Of a stretch of 64,000 bases of DNA, positions 54,524-64,000 are shown one piece after another. A model generated the notes under the pieces. The model saw only the letters and a program-made list of their open reading frames with translations, did not search any database and was not told where the DNA came from. Source of the stretch: Bradyrhizobium cosmicum (lineage in GTDB: Bacteria; Pseudomonadota; Alphaproteobacteria; Rhizobiales; Xanthobacteraceae); NCBI RefSeq assembly GCF_007290395.2, contig NZ_CP041656.2:1922001-1986000 (forward strand), given 5' to 3'. The translations under genes were made by a program, and so were the position numbers. Positions within the stretch are counted from its first letter, which is position 1. Every line of letters starts with the position of its first letter.

Positions 54524-56020
54524 ATGACCGCTGCCACCATTGCCCCGACCCGGTTGCGCTTAGGGCTGGCCGCGCTCGCCGTCAGTGCATTCAGCGCGTT
54601 TGGTACGCCGGCTCAGGCGCGCGGACCGGAGGGCATCGCCGACGTCGCCGAGAAGGTGATCGACGCGGTCGTCAACATCTCGACCTCGCAGACCGTCGAG
54701 GCAAAGGGCGGCGGCGGTAGCAACGCCATGCCGCAACTGCCGCCCGGCTCGCCGTTCGAGGAGTTCTTCGATGACTTCTTCAAGAACCGCAAGGGTCCCG
54801 GCGGCGGCAGCAAGGGCGGCGACAACGGCCCGCCACGCAAGACCAATTCGCTCGGAAGCGGCTTCATCATCGACACATCGGGCGTCGTCGTCACGAACAA
54901 CCATGTCATCGCGGATGCCGACGAGATCAACGTCATCCTCAACGACGGCACCAAGATCAAGGCCGAGCTGGTCGGCGTCGACAAGAAGACCGACCTTGCC
55001 GTGCTGAAGTTCAAGCCGCCGAAGCCGCTGGTGTCGGTGAAGTTCGGCGACTCCGACAAGCTGCGCCTCGGCGAATGGGTGGTCGCGATCGGCAATCCCT
55101 TCAGCCTCGGCGGCACGGTGACCGCCGGCATCGTCTCGGCCAAGAACCGTGACATCTCCTCAGGTCCCTACGACAGTTACATTCAGACCGACGCCTCCAT
55201 CAACCGCGGCAATTCCGGCGGTCCGCTGTTCAACCTCGATGGCGACGTCATTGGCGTCAATACACTGATCATCTCGCCCTCCGGCGGCTCGATCGGCATC
55301 GGCTTCGCCGTGCCGTCGAAGACGGTCGCTGGTGTCGTCGACCAGCTCCGTCAGTTCGGCGAGCTGCGCCGCGGCTGGCTGGGCGTGCGCATCCAGAGCG
55401 TCACCGACGAGATCGCCGAGAGCCTCAACATCAAGCCGCCGCGCGGCGCGCTGGTTGCCGGCGTGGACGACAAGGGCCCGGCCAAGCCCGCCGGCATCGA
55501 GCCGGGCGACGTCGTCGTCAAGTTCGACGGCAAGGACGTCAAGGACCCGAAGGACCTTTCCCGCGTCGTCGCCGATACCGCGGTCGGCAAGGAGGTCGAC
55601 GTCATCGTCATCCGCAAGGGCCAGGAGGAGACCAAGAAGGTCACGCTGGGCCGCTTGCAGGATCCCGACAAGGTGCAGGCCGCGGTGAAGACCGATGAGC
55701 CCGCGCCCGAGAAGCCGGTGACGCAAAAGGCGCTCGGTCTCGATCTCGCCGCGCTGAACAAGGATCTGCGCACGCGCTACAAGATCAAGGACAGCGTCAA
55801 GGGCGTGGTCGTCACGAGTGTCGACGCCAATTCCGACGCCGCCGAGAAGCGGCTTTCCGCCGGCGACGTCATCGTCGAGGTGGCGCAGGAGGCGGTATCG
55901 AGCGGGGCCGACATCCAGAAGCGCGTCGACCAGCTCAAGAAGGACGGCAAGAAGTCGGTGCTGCTGCTGGTCTCGAATGCCGACGGCGAGCTGCGCTTCG
56001 TGGCGCTGAGCGTGCAGTAA
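54524..56020 (+). CDS. degP: Do/DegP-type periplasmic serine protease
   Basis: A 498-residue HtrA protease. A signal peptide ends near residue 33 (TPAQARG). The catalytic triad is H127 (TNNHV), D157 (KKTDLAV) and S231 (RGNSGGP). Two PDZ domains follow (about 300-385 and 410-498). The loop at residues 61-105 is Gly/Pro-rich. ATG 54524 follows GGAGAACCC. It degrades or refolds misfolded envelope proteins. It follows hflKC, with which it shares quality-control work. Confidence 0.95.
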   Translation: MTAATIAPTRLRLGLAALAVSAFSAFGTPAQARGPEGIADVAEKVIDAVVNISTSQTVEAKGGGGSNAMPQLPPGSPFEEFFDDFFKNRKGPGGGSKGGDNGPPRKTNSLGSGFIIDTSGVVVTNNHVIADADEINVILNDGTKIKAELVGVDKKTDLAVLKFKPPKPLVSVKFGDSDKLRLGEWVVAIGNPFSLGGTVTAGIVSAKNRDISSGPYDSYIQTDASINRGNSGGPLFNLDGDVIGVNTLIISPSGGSIGIGFAVPSKTVAGVVDQLRQFGELRRGWLGVRIQSVTDEIAESLNIKPPRGALVAGVDDKGPAKPAGIEPGDVVVKFDGKDVKDPKDLSRVVADTAVGKEVDVIVIRKGQEETKKVTLGRLQDPDKVQAAVKTDEPAPEKPVTQKALGLDLAALNKDLRTRYKIKDSVKGVVVTSVDANSDAAEKRLSAGDVIVEVAQEAVSSGADIQKRVDQLKKDGKKSVLLLVSNADGELRFVALSVQ

Positions 56021-56027
56021 CTTCATC

Positions 56028-56109
56028 CGTCATTCCGGGGCGATGCGAAGCATCGAACCCGGAATCTCGAGCTTCCGGGTCTGGTGCTTCGCACCACCCC
56101 GGAACGACG
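56028..56109. repeat. cloverleaf-folding intergenic palindrome
   Basis: The outer arms CGTCATTCCGGGG and CCCCGGAACGACG enclose three hairpins: CGATGC/GCATCG, ACCCGGAA/TTCCGGGT and TGGTGC/GCACCA. It lies between the convergent degP and serB ends, where it could serve as a bidirectional terminator. The layout matches the element at 25174-25257. It resembles widespread Bradyrhizobium/Rhodopseudomonas intergenic repeats. Confidence 0.7.
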
Positions 56110-56115
56110 AATGAG

Positions 56116-57021
56116 TCAGTCCTCCACGAACTCGTCGCGCCGATACCCCTGCGCATACAGCAGCGCGGTGAGATCGCCATGATCGATCCGCGCCGCGGCC
56201 GCAGCCGCCACCGCCGGCTTGGCGTGGTACGCCACGCCCAGCCCCGCGGCCTGGATCATGGCGAGATCATTGGCACCGTCGCCGACGACGACCGAGTCGA
56301 TGTCGTCCAGATCGAACGATTCCATCAAATCCACCAGCGTCGCCAACTTCGCCGCGCGGCCCAGGATCGGCTCCTTCACTTCGCCGGTGAACTTGCCGTC
56401 GCGCACGACGAGTTCGTTGGCGCGGTTCTCCTGAAACCCGATCCTGGCGGCGACCGCGGTCGTGAACAGCGTGAAGCCGCCGGAGACGAGACAGGTATAG
56501 GCGCCGTGGGCGCGCATGGTCGCGACCAGTTCGCGGCCGCCCGGCGTCAGCGTGATGCGTTCGGCCAGCACCTTGTCGACGACGCTGGCGGGAAGGTCCT
56601 TCAGCAGCGCAACGCGTTCGCGTAGCGCCGGCTCGAACTCGATCTCGCCGCGCATCGCGCGTTCGGTGATGGCGGCCACATGCGCCTTCAAACCGGCGAA
56701 ATCGGCCAGCTCGTCGATGCATTCCTGGCCGATCATGGTGGAATCCATGTCGGCGAGAAAAAGCTTCTTGCGCCGGAAGCCGACTGGCTGCACCACGATG
56801 TCGATCGGCAGGTCGCCGCGAAGCTCGCGGAGCCGCTGTTCGATGGCGTGACGGTCGCCTTCGAGGTTACTGTCGGCGCCGAAGGGGATGTCGACCGCAA
56901 CCCCGTCGAACAGCCAGTGCGCGGGTAGCGCCTGGGGCAGCACAGTGCGGGCGCCGTCGACGATGGTGCTGTCGAGCGCGGGACTATCGGGATTGCAGAT
57001 CAGCGTGGCGACGAGGGACAT
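56116..57021 (-). CDS. serB: phosphoserine phosphatase
   Basis: A 301-residue SerB. The HAD nucleophile motif is [11 protein letters not shown] (D91, D93), and [30 protein letters not shown] and [27 protein letters not shown] give the rest of the active site. An N-terminal ACT-like region covers about residues 1-80. It makes serine from phosphoserine. The start codon is only 11 bases from the divergent miaA start. Confidence 0.95.
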   Translation of the reverse strand: MSLVATLICNPDSPALDSTIVDGARTVLPQALPAHWLFDGVAVDIPFGADSNLEGDRHAIEQRLRELRGDLPIDIVVQPVGFRRKKLFLADMDSTMIGQECIDELADFAGLKAHVAAITERAMRGEIEFEPALRERVALLKDLPASVVDKVLAERITLTPGGRELVATMRAHGAYTCLVSGGFTLFTTAVAARIGFQENRANELVVRDGKFTGEVKEPILGRAAKLATLVDLMESFDLDDIDSVVVGDGANDLAMIQAAGLGVAYHAKPAVAAAAAARIDHGDLTALLYAQGYRRDEFVED

Positions 57022-57032
57022 TTGAGGTTTTC

Positions 57033-57989
57033 GTGAGCGAGGGGCAAGTCGGCAGAAGGCCTATTGGCAAGGCCGTGCTTATCGCAGGCCCGACCGCCAG
57101 CGGCAAGTCGGCGCTGGCGCTTGAACTTGCCCTCAGCGCGGGTGGCGCCATCATCAATGCCGATTCCATGCAGGTCTATCGTGACCTCCGCATCATCACG
57201 GCGCGTCCCACGCCGGCCGACGAAGCGCTCGTGCCCCATCATCTCTATGGCCATGTCGATGCGGCCGTGAACTTCTCGGCCGGCGCCTGGGTGAGCGACG
57301 CGGCGAAGGCGCTCGAAGCGGCGCAAGCCGAAGGCCGGCTGCCAATCTTCATCGGCGGCACCGGGCTCTATTTCAAGGCGCTGACGGCGGGGCTTTCCGT
57401 GGTGCCGCCAATCCCCGCGGAAGTACGCGAGGACGTTCGGGCGCGGCTGGAGCGGAACGGCGTCGAGGCGCTACATGCGGAACTTGCAATTCGCGACCCA
57501 CGGGCGGCCGAGCGATTGAATCTGCGCGACCGCACGCGCATCGCACGCGCGCTCGAGGTGATCGAAGCGACCGGCCGCTCGCTGCTCGATTGGCACCAGG
57601 AGGGCCAGCCGCCGCTGTTGCCCAAGGACAGTTTTCGCGCCGTGTTTCTCGCCCCCGAGCGCGACGAGCTCTATGCCCGCATCGATGCCCGCTTTGACGC
57701 CATGTTAGGTGCGGGCGCGCTGAATGAGGTCGCACGGCTTGCCGCCCGGCATCTCGATCCTCTGTTGCCGGCCATGAAGGCCCATGGCGTGCCGGCCCTG
57801 ATCCGGCATCTGCGCGGGGAGCTCAGCCTGGAGGACGCCGCTGCGATCGGCCGGGCCGACACCCGCCACTACGCCAAGCGGCAATTCACCTGGTTCCGGC
57901 ACCAATTGCCCGAATTCGAGTGGGTGAAACCGGAGGAGGCGAGGGGGCGGCTAGCGGCGGACGTAAGCGCACCCCGGGATCCCGGTTGA
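57033..57989 (+). CDS. miaA: tRNA dimethylallyltransferase
   Basis: A 318-residue MiaA. The P-loop is [16 protein letters not shown] at 18-33, with [25 protein letters not shown] and a C-terminal [15 protein letters not shown]. It adds dimethylallyl to A37 of tRNAs reading U-initial codons. The start is GTG 57033 with a TGAGG site. Its promoter must lie within serB because only 11 bases separate the two starts. Confidence 0.95.
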   Translation: MSEGQVGRRPIGKAVLIAGPTASGKSALALELALSAGGAIINADSMQVYRDLRIITARPTPADEALVPHHLYGHVDAAVNFSAGAWVSDAAKALEAAQAEGRLPIFIGGTGLYFKALTAGLSVVPPIPAEVREDVRARLERNGVEALHAELAIRDPRAAERLNLRDRTRIARALEVIEATGRSLLDWHQEGQPPLLPKDSFRAVFLAPERDELYARIDARFDAMLGAGALNEVARLAARHLDPLLPAMKAHGVPALIRHLRGELSLEDAAAIGRADTRHYAKRQFTWFRHQLPEFEWVKPEEARGRLAADVSAPRDPG

Positions 57990-58083
57990 CGCGCTTTTGT
58001 GCCGGGGTTCCTGCATTTACCTCTCGCCGAACCCCGGGAACACCGCTAGACTGCCAAAATCGCGCAGGGACGGCCGCATCGCC

Positions 58084-58111
58084 TTGACATCCGGGCTTTG
58101 GCCGCTATGTT
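58084..58111 (+). promoter_or_regulatory. sigma-70-type promoter of the ilv operon
   Basis: TTGACA (58084-58089), a 16-base spacer and TATGTT (58106-58111). The leader ATG is 33 bases beyond the -10. It is a strong housekeeping-type match. Confidence 0.75.
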
Positions 58112-58143
58112 TCGCGCAACCTTTGGGAAGCCGAGCGCCTGCA

Positions 58144-58209
58144 ATGCGTAACATTATTACCAAACTCCTTATCGCCGTCGTACCCAGGCACACCGCCGGG
58201 GGTGGCTAG
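58144..58209 (+). CDS. ilv operon leader peptide
   Basis: A 21-codon ORF whose core is MRNIITKLLIAVVPRHT, a dense row of three Ile, two Leu and two Val codons, then a short Gly tail and TAG. It lies between a strong promoter and a terminator hairpin upstream of acetolactate synthase. Shortage of any charged branched-chain tRNA would stall the ribosome in it. Confidence 0.85.
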   Translation: MRNIITKLLIAVVPRHTAGGG

Positions 58210-58262
58210 CTGCCATCCACATGACAGGCGGTGTGCATGGGTCCCTCTTCGGGGCCTTTTTT
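58188..58262 (+). promoter_or_regulatory. ilv attenuator region with terminator
   Basis: GCACACCGCC (58188-58197) pairs perfectly over 10 bases with GGCGGTGTGC (58227-58236), and GGGTGGC with GCCATCC (58199-58217) gives an internal hairpin. A terminator follows: GGTCCC, TCTTC and GGGGCC (58240-58256), then TTTTTT. The arrangement fits transcription attenuation controlled by the leader peptide; which structure forms in each state was not computed. Confidence 0.75.
58240..58262 (+). terminator. attenuator terminator
   Basis: A 6-bp GC-rich stem with one G.U pair and a 5-base loop, followed by six T bases, 58 bases upstream of the acetolactate synthase ATG. Confidence 0.75.
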
Positions 58263-58319
58263 ATTTCCCGAACCAGACACGAACGAAGCCGCTGACAACA
58301 GCGCATCCGGAGCAAGCCA

Positions 58320-60095
<1,776 letters not shown>

Positions 60096-60104
60096 GGTTT
60101 CGAA

Positions 60105-61076
60105 GTGTTTGATCTCAAGGAGCTGGAAAGCGCCCACGAGATGGTCGGCACCGCCATGCAGCCGACGCCGGCGCACACCTGGCCGTTGCTTGGCCAGCGC
60201 TTGGGGACGCACGTCGTCGTCAAGCATGAGAACCACACGCCGACCGGGGCGTTCAAGGTGCGTGGCGGCATCGTGTACCTCGATCGGCTGAAACGCGAGC
60301 GGCCGAATGTGCCGGGCATCATCTCGGCCACCCGCGGCAATCACGGCCAGAGTCTTGCCTTCGCGGCGCGGCGTCACGGCGTGCCCGCGGTGATCTATGT
60401 GCCCAAAGGCAATTCGGCCGAGAAGAATCATGCCATGCGTGCATTCGGCGCCGATCTGGTCGAGCATGGCGACGATTTCCAGCTGGCGCGGGAGGAGGCC
60501 GGGCGCCGTGCGCAGTTCGACGGCTTGCACATGGTGCCGTCGTTCCACCCCGACCTCGTTCTGGGGGTGGCGACCTACGCGCTGGAGTTGTTCCGCGCGG
60601 CGCCTGATCTCGACGTCCTCTACGTTCCGATCGGGCAGGGCTCGGGCATCAGCGCCTGCATTCTGGTCCGCGATCTGCTCGGCCTGAAGACCGAGATCGT
60701 CGGCGTGCAGTCGACCGAAGCGCCGTCCTACGCACTGTCGTTCGCGGCAGGCCACGTCGTGACAACCGAGACCAGCAATACGCTGGCCGACGGCATGGCA
60801 ACGCGCTTTCCCGACGCGGAAGCCGTCGCGTTGATCCGGAAGGGCGCTGCGCGCATCGTGCAGGTCACCGATGATGAAGTGGCCGCGGCGATCCGCGCCT
60901 ACTGGACCGATACGCATAACCTCGCCGAAGGCGCCGGCGCAGCCGCGCTCGCCGCGGCCCTTCAGGAAAAGGCAAAACTGTCGGGCAAACGCGTCGGTCT
61001 CGTGCTGTCCGGTGGCAATATCGATTTCGATCTGTTCCGCAGTTGGGTCGGAATGGACACGCCAGCGACGGCGTAA
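60105..61076 (+). CDS. threonine dehydratase (PLP), ACT-less
   Basis: A 323-residue fold-type II PLP enzyme. The Schiff-base Lys is K51 in TPTGAFKVRGG, and the phosphate-binding Gly-rich loop is PIGQGSGISAC. It has no C-terminal ACT domain, so it would not be inhibited by isoleucine like IlvA; serine dehydratase or racemase activity is possible. It sits between the large and small subunits of acetolactate synthase, 9 bases after the first. Making 2-oxobutyrate for isoleucine is the simplest role. The start is GTG 60105. Confidence 0.85.
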   Translation: MFDLKELESAHEMVGTAMQPTPAHTWPLLGQRLGTHVVVKHENHTPTGAFKVRGGIVYLDRLKRERPNVPGIISATRGNHGQSLAFAARRHGVPAVIYVPKGNSAEKNHAMRAFGADLVEHGDDFQLAREEAGRRAQFDGLHMVPSFHPDLVLGVATYALELFRAAPDLDVLYVPIGQGSGISACILVRDLLGLKTEIVGVQSTEAPSYALSFAAGHVVTTETSNTLADGMATRFPDAEAVALIRKGAARIVQVTDDEVAAAIRAYWTDTHNLAEGAGAAALAAALQEKAKLSGKRVGLVLSGGNIDFDLFRSWVGMDTPATA

Positions 61077-61099
61077 CGACGAGAATAGAGGGGACGACA

Positions 61100-61642
61100 A
61101 TGAACCAGCCCGCATCCGCCTACTTCATCGAAGAGCGCCACGATCCCAACGAGACGCATACGCTTTCGGTGCTCGTGCAGAACGAGCCGGGCGTGCTCGC
61201 GCGCGTCATCGGCCTGTTCTCGGGGCGCGGCTACAACATCGAGAGCCTCACGGTCTCCGAGACCGAGAGCCAGAAACATCTGTCGCGTATCACCATCGTC
61301 ACCACGGGCACGCCGATGGTGATCGAGCAGATCAAGCATCAGCTCGATCGCATGATTCCGGTCTACCGCGTCGTCGACATGACGTTGACCAAGCGCTCGA
61401 TCGAGCGCGAGCTGGCGATGGTGAAGGTGCGCGGGCAGGGCGAGCACCGCGTCGAGGCGCTCAGGCTGGGGGACGCGTTCCGCGCCCGCGTGATCGACGC
61501 CACCACCGAAAGCTTCGTGTTCGAGATCACAGGCAATACCGACAAGATCAACCAGTTTATCGACCTGATGCGTCCGCTCGGCCTTGTCGAGGTCTCGCGC
61601 ACCGGCGTGGCCGCGATCGGTCGCGGGCCTGAAGGGATGTGA
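61100..61642 (+). CDS. ilvH: acetolactate synthase small (regulatory) subunit
   Basis: A 180-residue IlvH. The N-terminal ACT domain reads HTLSVLVQNEPGVLARVIGLFSGRGYNIESLTVS, the typical IlvH signature, and the C-terminal half is the second ferredoxin-like domain. It binds valine and activates and feedback-regulates the large subunit. ATG 61100 follows AGAGGGG. It is separated from its partner by the threonine dehydratase gene. Confidence 0.95.
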   Translation: MNQPASAYFIEERHDPNETHTLSVLVQNEPGVLARVIGLFSGRGYNIESLTVSETESQKHLSRITIVTTGTPMVIEQIKHQLDRMIPVYRVVDMTLTKRSIERELAMVKVRGQGEHRVEALRLGDAFRARVIDATTESFVFEITGNTDKINQFIDLMRPLGLVEVSRTGVAAIGRGPEGM

Positions 61643-61645
61643 ACC

Positions 61646-62335
61646 ATGCTGGCGCGCGACTGGTACTATAACGAGCGGAACCGGATGGGCATCGGGCCCA
61701 CGGTGGCGTCGATTTACGACTCCCACGACGATGCCGATCTGCGTGCGCGCGCCGCGCTGAAAATGTTGGGCGTCCAGCGGGGCTGGCGGATTGCCGATAT
61801 CGGCTGCGGCAACGGCGTGCTGGCGACGGAAGCCTCGCTGATGGGTGCGCAGGTCGACGCCATCGACATCTCGCCGGCGATGCTGGCGCTGGCGGAAATC
61901 TACGCGCGGGACCGCAAGGCCAAGGTCTCGACGCAGTCGGCGGGCCTGCTCAGCTTCGCCTACCAGCCGGAATCCTACGATCTGATCGTCAGCGAGTTCA
62001 CGCTGCATCACCTGCCGGATTTCTGGAAGGCTGTGGCGATGGCGCGGATCTATCGCGCGCTGAAGCCGGGTGCGACCTTCTATCTTCGCGACATCGTCTA
62101 CGCGTCGATGCCGGATGCCGTCGAACGCGACGTCGAGCAATGGGCCGACTGCCAGATCAAGAACCACGATTTCTCGCGCGAGAGCGTGGTGACGCATATG
62201 CGCGACGAATATTCCACCTTCGGCTGGGTAATGGAGCGGATGCTGACCGACGTCGGCTTCACGCTGGTCTCGGCCGACTACCACGCGCCGATGCACGGCA
62301 CTTATCTGCTGCGCAAACCCAATCCTTCGACGTAA
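61646..62335 (+). CDS. class I SAM-dependent methyltransferase
   Basis: A 229-residue methyltransferase with motif I IADIGCGNGVLATEAS, acid VDAIDISPAML and post-motif EFTLHHLPDFW. It starts 3 bases after the ilvH stop, so it is probably co-transcribed. The substrate is unknown; any link to branched-chain amino-acid synthesis is not evident from the sequence. Confidence 0.85.
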   Translation: MLARDWYYNERNRMGIGPTVASIYDSHDDADLRARAALKMLGVQRGWRIADIGCGNGVLATEASLMGAQVDAIDISPAMLALAEIYARDRKAKVSTQSAGLLSFAYQPESYDLIVSEFTLHHLPDFWKAVAMARIYRALKPGATFYLRDIVYASMPDAVERDVEQWADCQIKNHDFSRESVVTHMRDEYSTFGWVMERMLTDVGFTLVSADYHAPMHGTYLLRKPNPST

Positions 62336-62405
62336 TGGCCAGCGCGCAGGGGCTAGAGCGGAACAACAAGCAGGGCTGCACGACAGAGCAGAACCGGAAA
62401 CAACG

Positions 62406-63281
62406 ATGAAGCCGGCCGACGTCCTCATCGCCCTCATGGTGGCGATCATCTGGGGGCTTGCCTTCGTGGCGAGCCGGATCGCGCTCGACGAATTTTCGCC
62501 GGAGCTGATGACGGCGATGCGCTTCGCCATCGCCGCAGTGCCGTGCCTGTTCATCCGCAAGCCCAAGATTGCCTGGTCGCTTCTGATCGCAATCAGCTTC
62601 ACGCTGTTCCTCGGCCAGTTCCTGAGTCAGGCCTATGGCATCGCCCATGGTGTGCCGGTGGGCCTGACCTCGGTCGTCGTGCAGAGCCAGGCGCTGTTCA
62701 CCATTGGCTTTGCGGCGATCGCATTCGGCGAGCGGACGACGCCGGTGCAGACGCTCGGCGTCGTCATCGCAGCGGCGGGTCTGCTGATGATCTGCGGCAC
62801 CGTCGGATATGATTTCAGCATCGGCGCTTTCGCTGTGCTGATGATTGCTCCCGTGAGCTTTGCCGTCGGCAACGTTCTGTTGCGCGGCGCCCGCGGCGTG
62901 CCGATGTTCGATCTGTTTGCCTGGCTTTGCCTTGCCACCGCAGTGCCGCTGTTCGCGCTGGCGCTGCTCGTCAACGGGCCGGCGCCGACGTGGCATTCGC
63001 TGATCCACATGTCGCCGACGGGCCTCGTCTGCCTGCTGGTAATCGGCGCCCTCTCCACCAGCATCGCCTATTGGCTGTGGGGCCGGCTGTTGCGCGATTA
63101 TCCCGCTGCCCAGGTGGTGCCGTTCGCGTTGCTGGTGCCGTTCGTCGGCTCGGCCGCCTCCAGCATCGTATTCGGCGAGCGATTCGGGCCGCTGCGGTTC
63201 GCCGGCATGCTGACCGTGGTCGGCGGCATCGCCGTGATGGTGCTGGCGCGGCGCCCGCAGCCGCTGCCAAAGACGGCGTGA
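62406..63281 (+). CDS. EamA/DMT-family transporter
   Basis: A 291-residue protein with ten hydrophobic helices in two EamA repeats (ALMVAIIWGLAFVASRIALDEFSPELMTAMRF, and later AYWLWGRLLRDYPAAQVVPFALLVPFVG). Members export amino acids or metabolites. It starts 70 bases after the methyltransferase. Its substrate is unknown. Confidence 0.88.
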   Translation: MKPADVLIALMVAIIWGLAFVASRIALDEFSPELMTAMRFAIAAVPCLFIRKPKIAWSLLIAISFTLFLGQFLSQAYGIAHGVPVGLTSVVVQSQALFTIGFAAIAFGERTTPVQTLGVVIAAAGLLMICGTVGYDFSIGAFAVLMIAPVSFAVGNVLLRGARGVPMFDLFAWLCLATAVPLFALALLVNGPAPTWHSLIHMSPTGLVCLLVIGALSTSIAYWLWGRLLRDYPAAQVVPFALLVPFVGSAASSIVFGERFGPLRFAGMLTVVGGIAVMVLARRPQPLPKTA

Positions 63282-63307
63282 GGCGAGCATGACCCAGTTG
63301 CTGCTCG

Positions 63308-63526
63308 TTGCCTCCATCATGCCCGGCCAAGGCGGGCGAGGGGGACGGCCGGTTCCTCCAGACACTGGTCAGCCTGCTGGCGGGCACGGCCTCGACCGTG
63401 GTCCGGGCCTTCTTGGACACCGCACTGCGGCCGGTCCTGACCTCCGAGCGGCCGGTGCGGGCCTTCAATATGCTGATGGCGATCCTGCTGCGGGCGTCGC
63501 TCTACCCCATCTTCATGGATGCATGA
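63308..63526 (+). pseudogene. possible LysE/RhtB exporter C-terminal remnant
   Basis: The frame ends RAFNMLMAILLRASLYPIFMDA, which resembles the last helix of LysE/RhtB-family exporters (FNxxMAxLLxASLYP). Only about 40 C-terminal residues look family-like, and the part before does not align to anything I know. It occupies the 379-base gap before ilvC. No intact gene remains; the rest of the gap probably holds the ilvC promoter. Confidence 0.4.
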
Positions 63527-63660
63527 TGCCGCAGTTTTCCATGCAGAAACGGGTTTCCCAGGGGGCTGAAAATGCTCTAGACAGCCCCCGAAATCCGCAA
63601 ATTTCACCGTCCGAGACCTGACCAACGGCCGATTCTGGCCATCTGAACGAGGAAACGACC

Positions 63661-64000
63661 ATGCGTGTTTATTACGATCGCGACGCCGACCTAAACCTGA
63701 TCAAGGGCAAGAAGGTCGTCATCGTCGGCTATGGCAGCCAGGGCCACGCCCATGCGCTCAACCTGAAGGACTCCGGCGTCAAGGACGTCGCCATCGCGCT
63801 GCGCAAGGACTCAGGGTCGGTCAAGAAGGCCGAAGCCGCCGGCTTCAAGGTGATGGAAGTCGCCGAAGCCGCCAAATGGGGCGACCTCGTCATGATGCTG
63901 ACCCCGGACGAGCTCCAGGGCGACATCTACCGCGAGCACCTGCACGACAACATGAAGAAGGGCGCAGCGCTCGTCTTCGCGCACGGTCTCAACGTCCACT
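63661..64000 (+). CDS. ilvC: ketol-acid reductoisomerase, 3' end outside the window
   Basis: The first 113 residues of Ilv[20 protein letters not shown], the Rossmann motif [21 protein letters not shown], and [14 protein letters not shown]. It converts acetolactate or acetohydroxybutyrate to the dihydroxyacid. ATG 63661 has AGGAAACGACC before it. The rest of the gene continues beyond the window edge. Confidence 0.97.
   Translation, partial: MRVYYDRDADLNLIKGKKVVIVGYGSQGHAHALNLKDSGVKDVAIALRKDSGSVKKAEAAGFKVMEVAEAAKWGDLVMMLTPDELQGDIYREHLHDNMKKGAALVFAHGLNVH

Noticed and set aside
57990..58143. Possible tRNA or riboswitch before the ilv leader
   Set aside because: No cloverleaf or T-loop and no riboswitch core found; a promoter and leader peptide explain the region.

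Overview
The window is high-GC chromosomal DNA with the hallmarks of an alphaproteobacterium of the order Hyphomicrobiales, most likely Bradyrhizobium or a close relative. The strongest support is a circularly permuted (two-piece) tmRNA gene whose tag reads ANDNFAPVAQAA and which lies beside sspB. Supporting evidence is the many solute-binding-protein transporters, hflKC-degP, small DUF4169 and DUF2065 genes, and cloverleaf-folding intergenic repeats. The assignment is inference from gene content; no database was searched.

Layout. 1-3.4 kb is an eroded accessory strip: an alpha/beta hydrolase cut by the window edge, a truncated and frameshifted solute-binding-protein gene, an integrase fragment, an APH-family kinase and two tiny membrane proteins. 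3.4-11.4 kb holds a lone periplasmic binding protein and two large GGDEF-EAL proteins flanking an MFS transporter. 11.4-19.4 kb is a catabolic or scavenging cluster: nitrilase, a YiiM-type MOSC / ferredoxin-reductase / [2Fe-2S] fusion, a complete NitT/TauT-type ABC importer, a LysR regulator and an MFS transporter. 19.4-21.3 kb is a divergent TetR/cytochrome P450 pair with a clear palindromic operator candidate. 21.5-28.8 kb contains an AsmA-like giant, a DUF2336 protein, a DUF417 membrane protein, a methyltransferase and an acetyltransferase. 29-31.6 kb is soxCD plus a DUF302 protein and a small membrane protein. 32.1-39.4 kb is a Liv-type importer (five genes) followed by TetR, cupin, FAD monooxygenase and a small protein. 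39.7-44.7 kb carries feoAB, an RHH protein with a DUF4169 protein, fumC and sspB; ssrA follows at 44.8-45.2 kb. 45.3-49.9 kb has a split chromate transporter and a tripartite tricarboxylate transporter. 50-57.9 kb is housekeeping: thyA-GNAT-folA, hflK-hflC, DUF2065, degP, serB and miaA. 58-64 kb is the branched-chain amino-acid region: a leader-peptide attenuator, the acetolactate synthase large subunit, a threonine dehydratase, ilvH, a methyltransferase, an EamA transporter and the start of ilvC.

How the genes connect. The ilv block can make 2-oxobutyrate from threonine and pass it to acetolactate synthase and ilvC, under attenuation by a leader rich in Ile, Leu and Val codons. ssrA and sspB sit together and act on the same substrates (tagging, then delivery to ClpXP). 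hflKC and degP are membrane and periplasmic protein quality control. The nitrilase cluster looks like import plus detoxification or assimilation of an organic nitrogen compound, but its substrate cannot be read from sequence.
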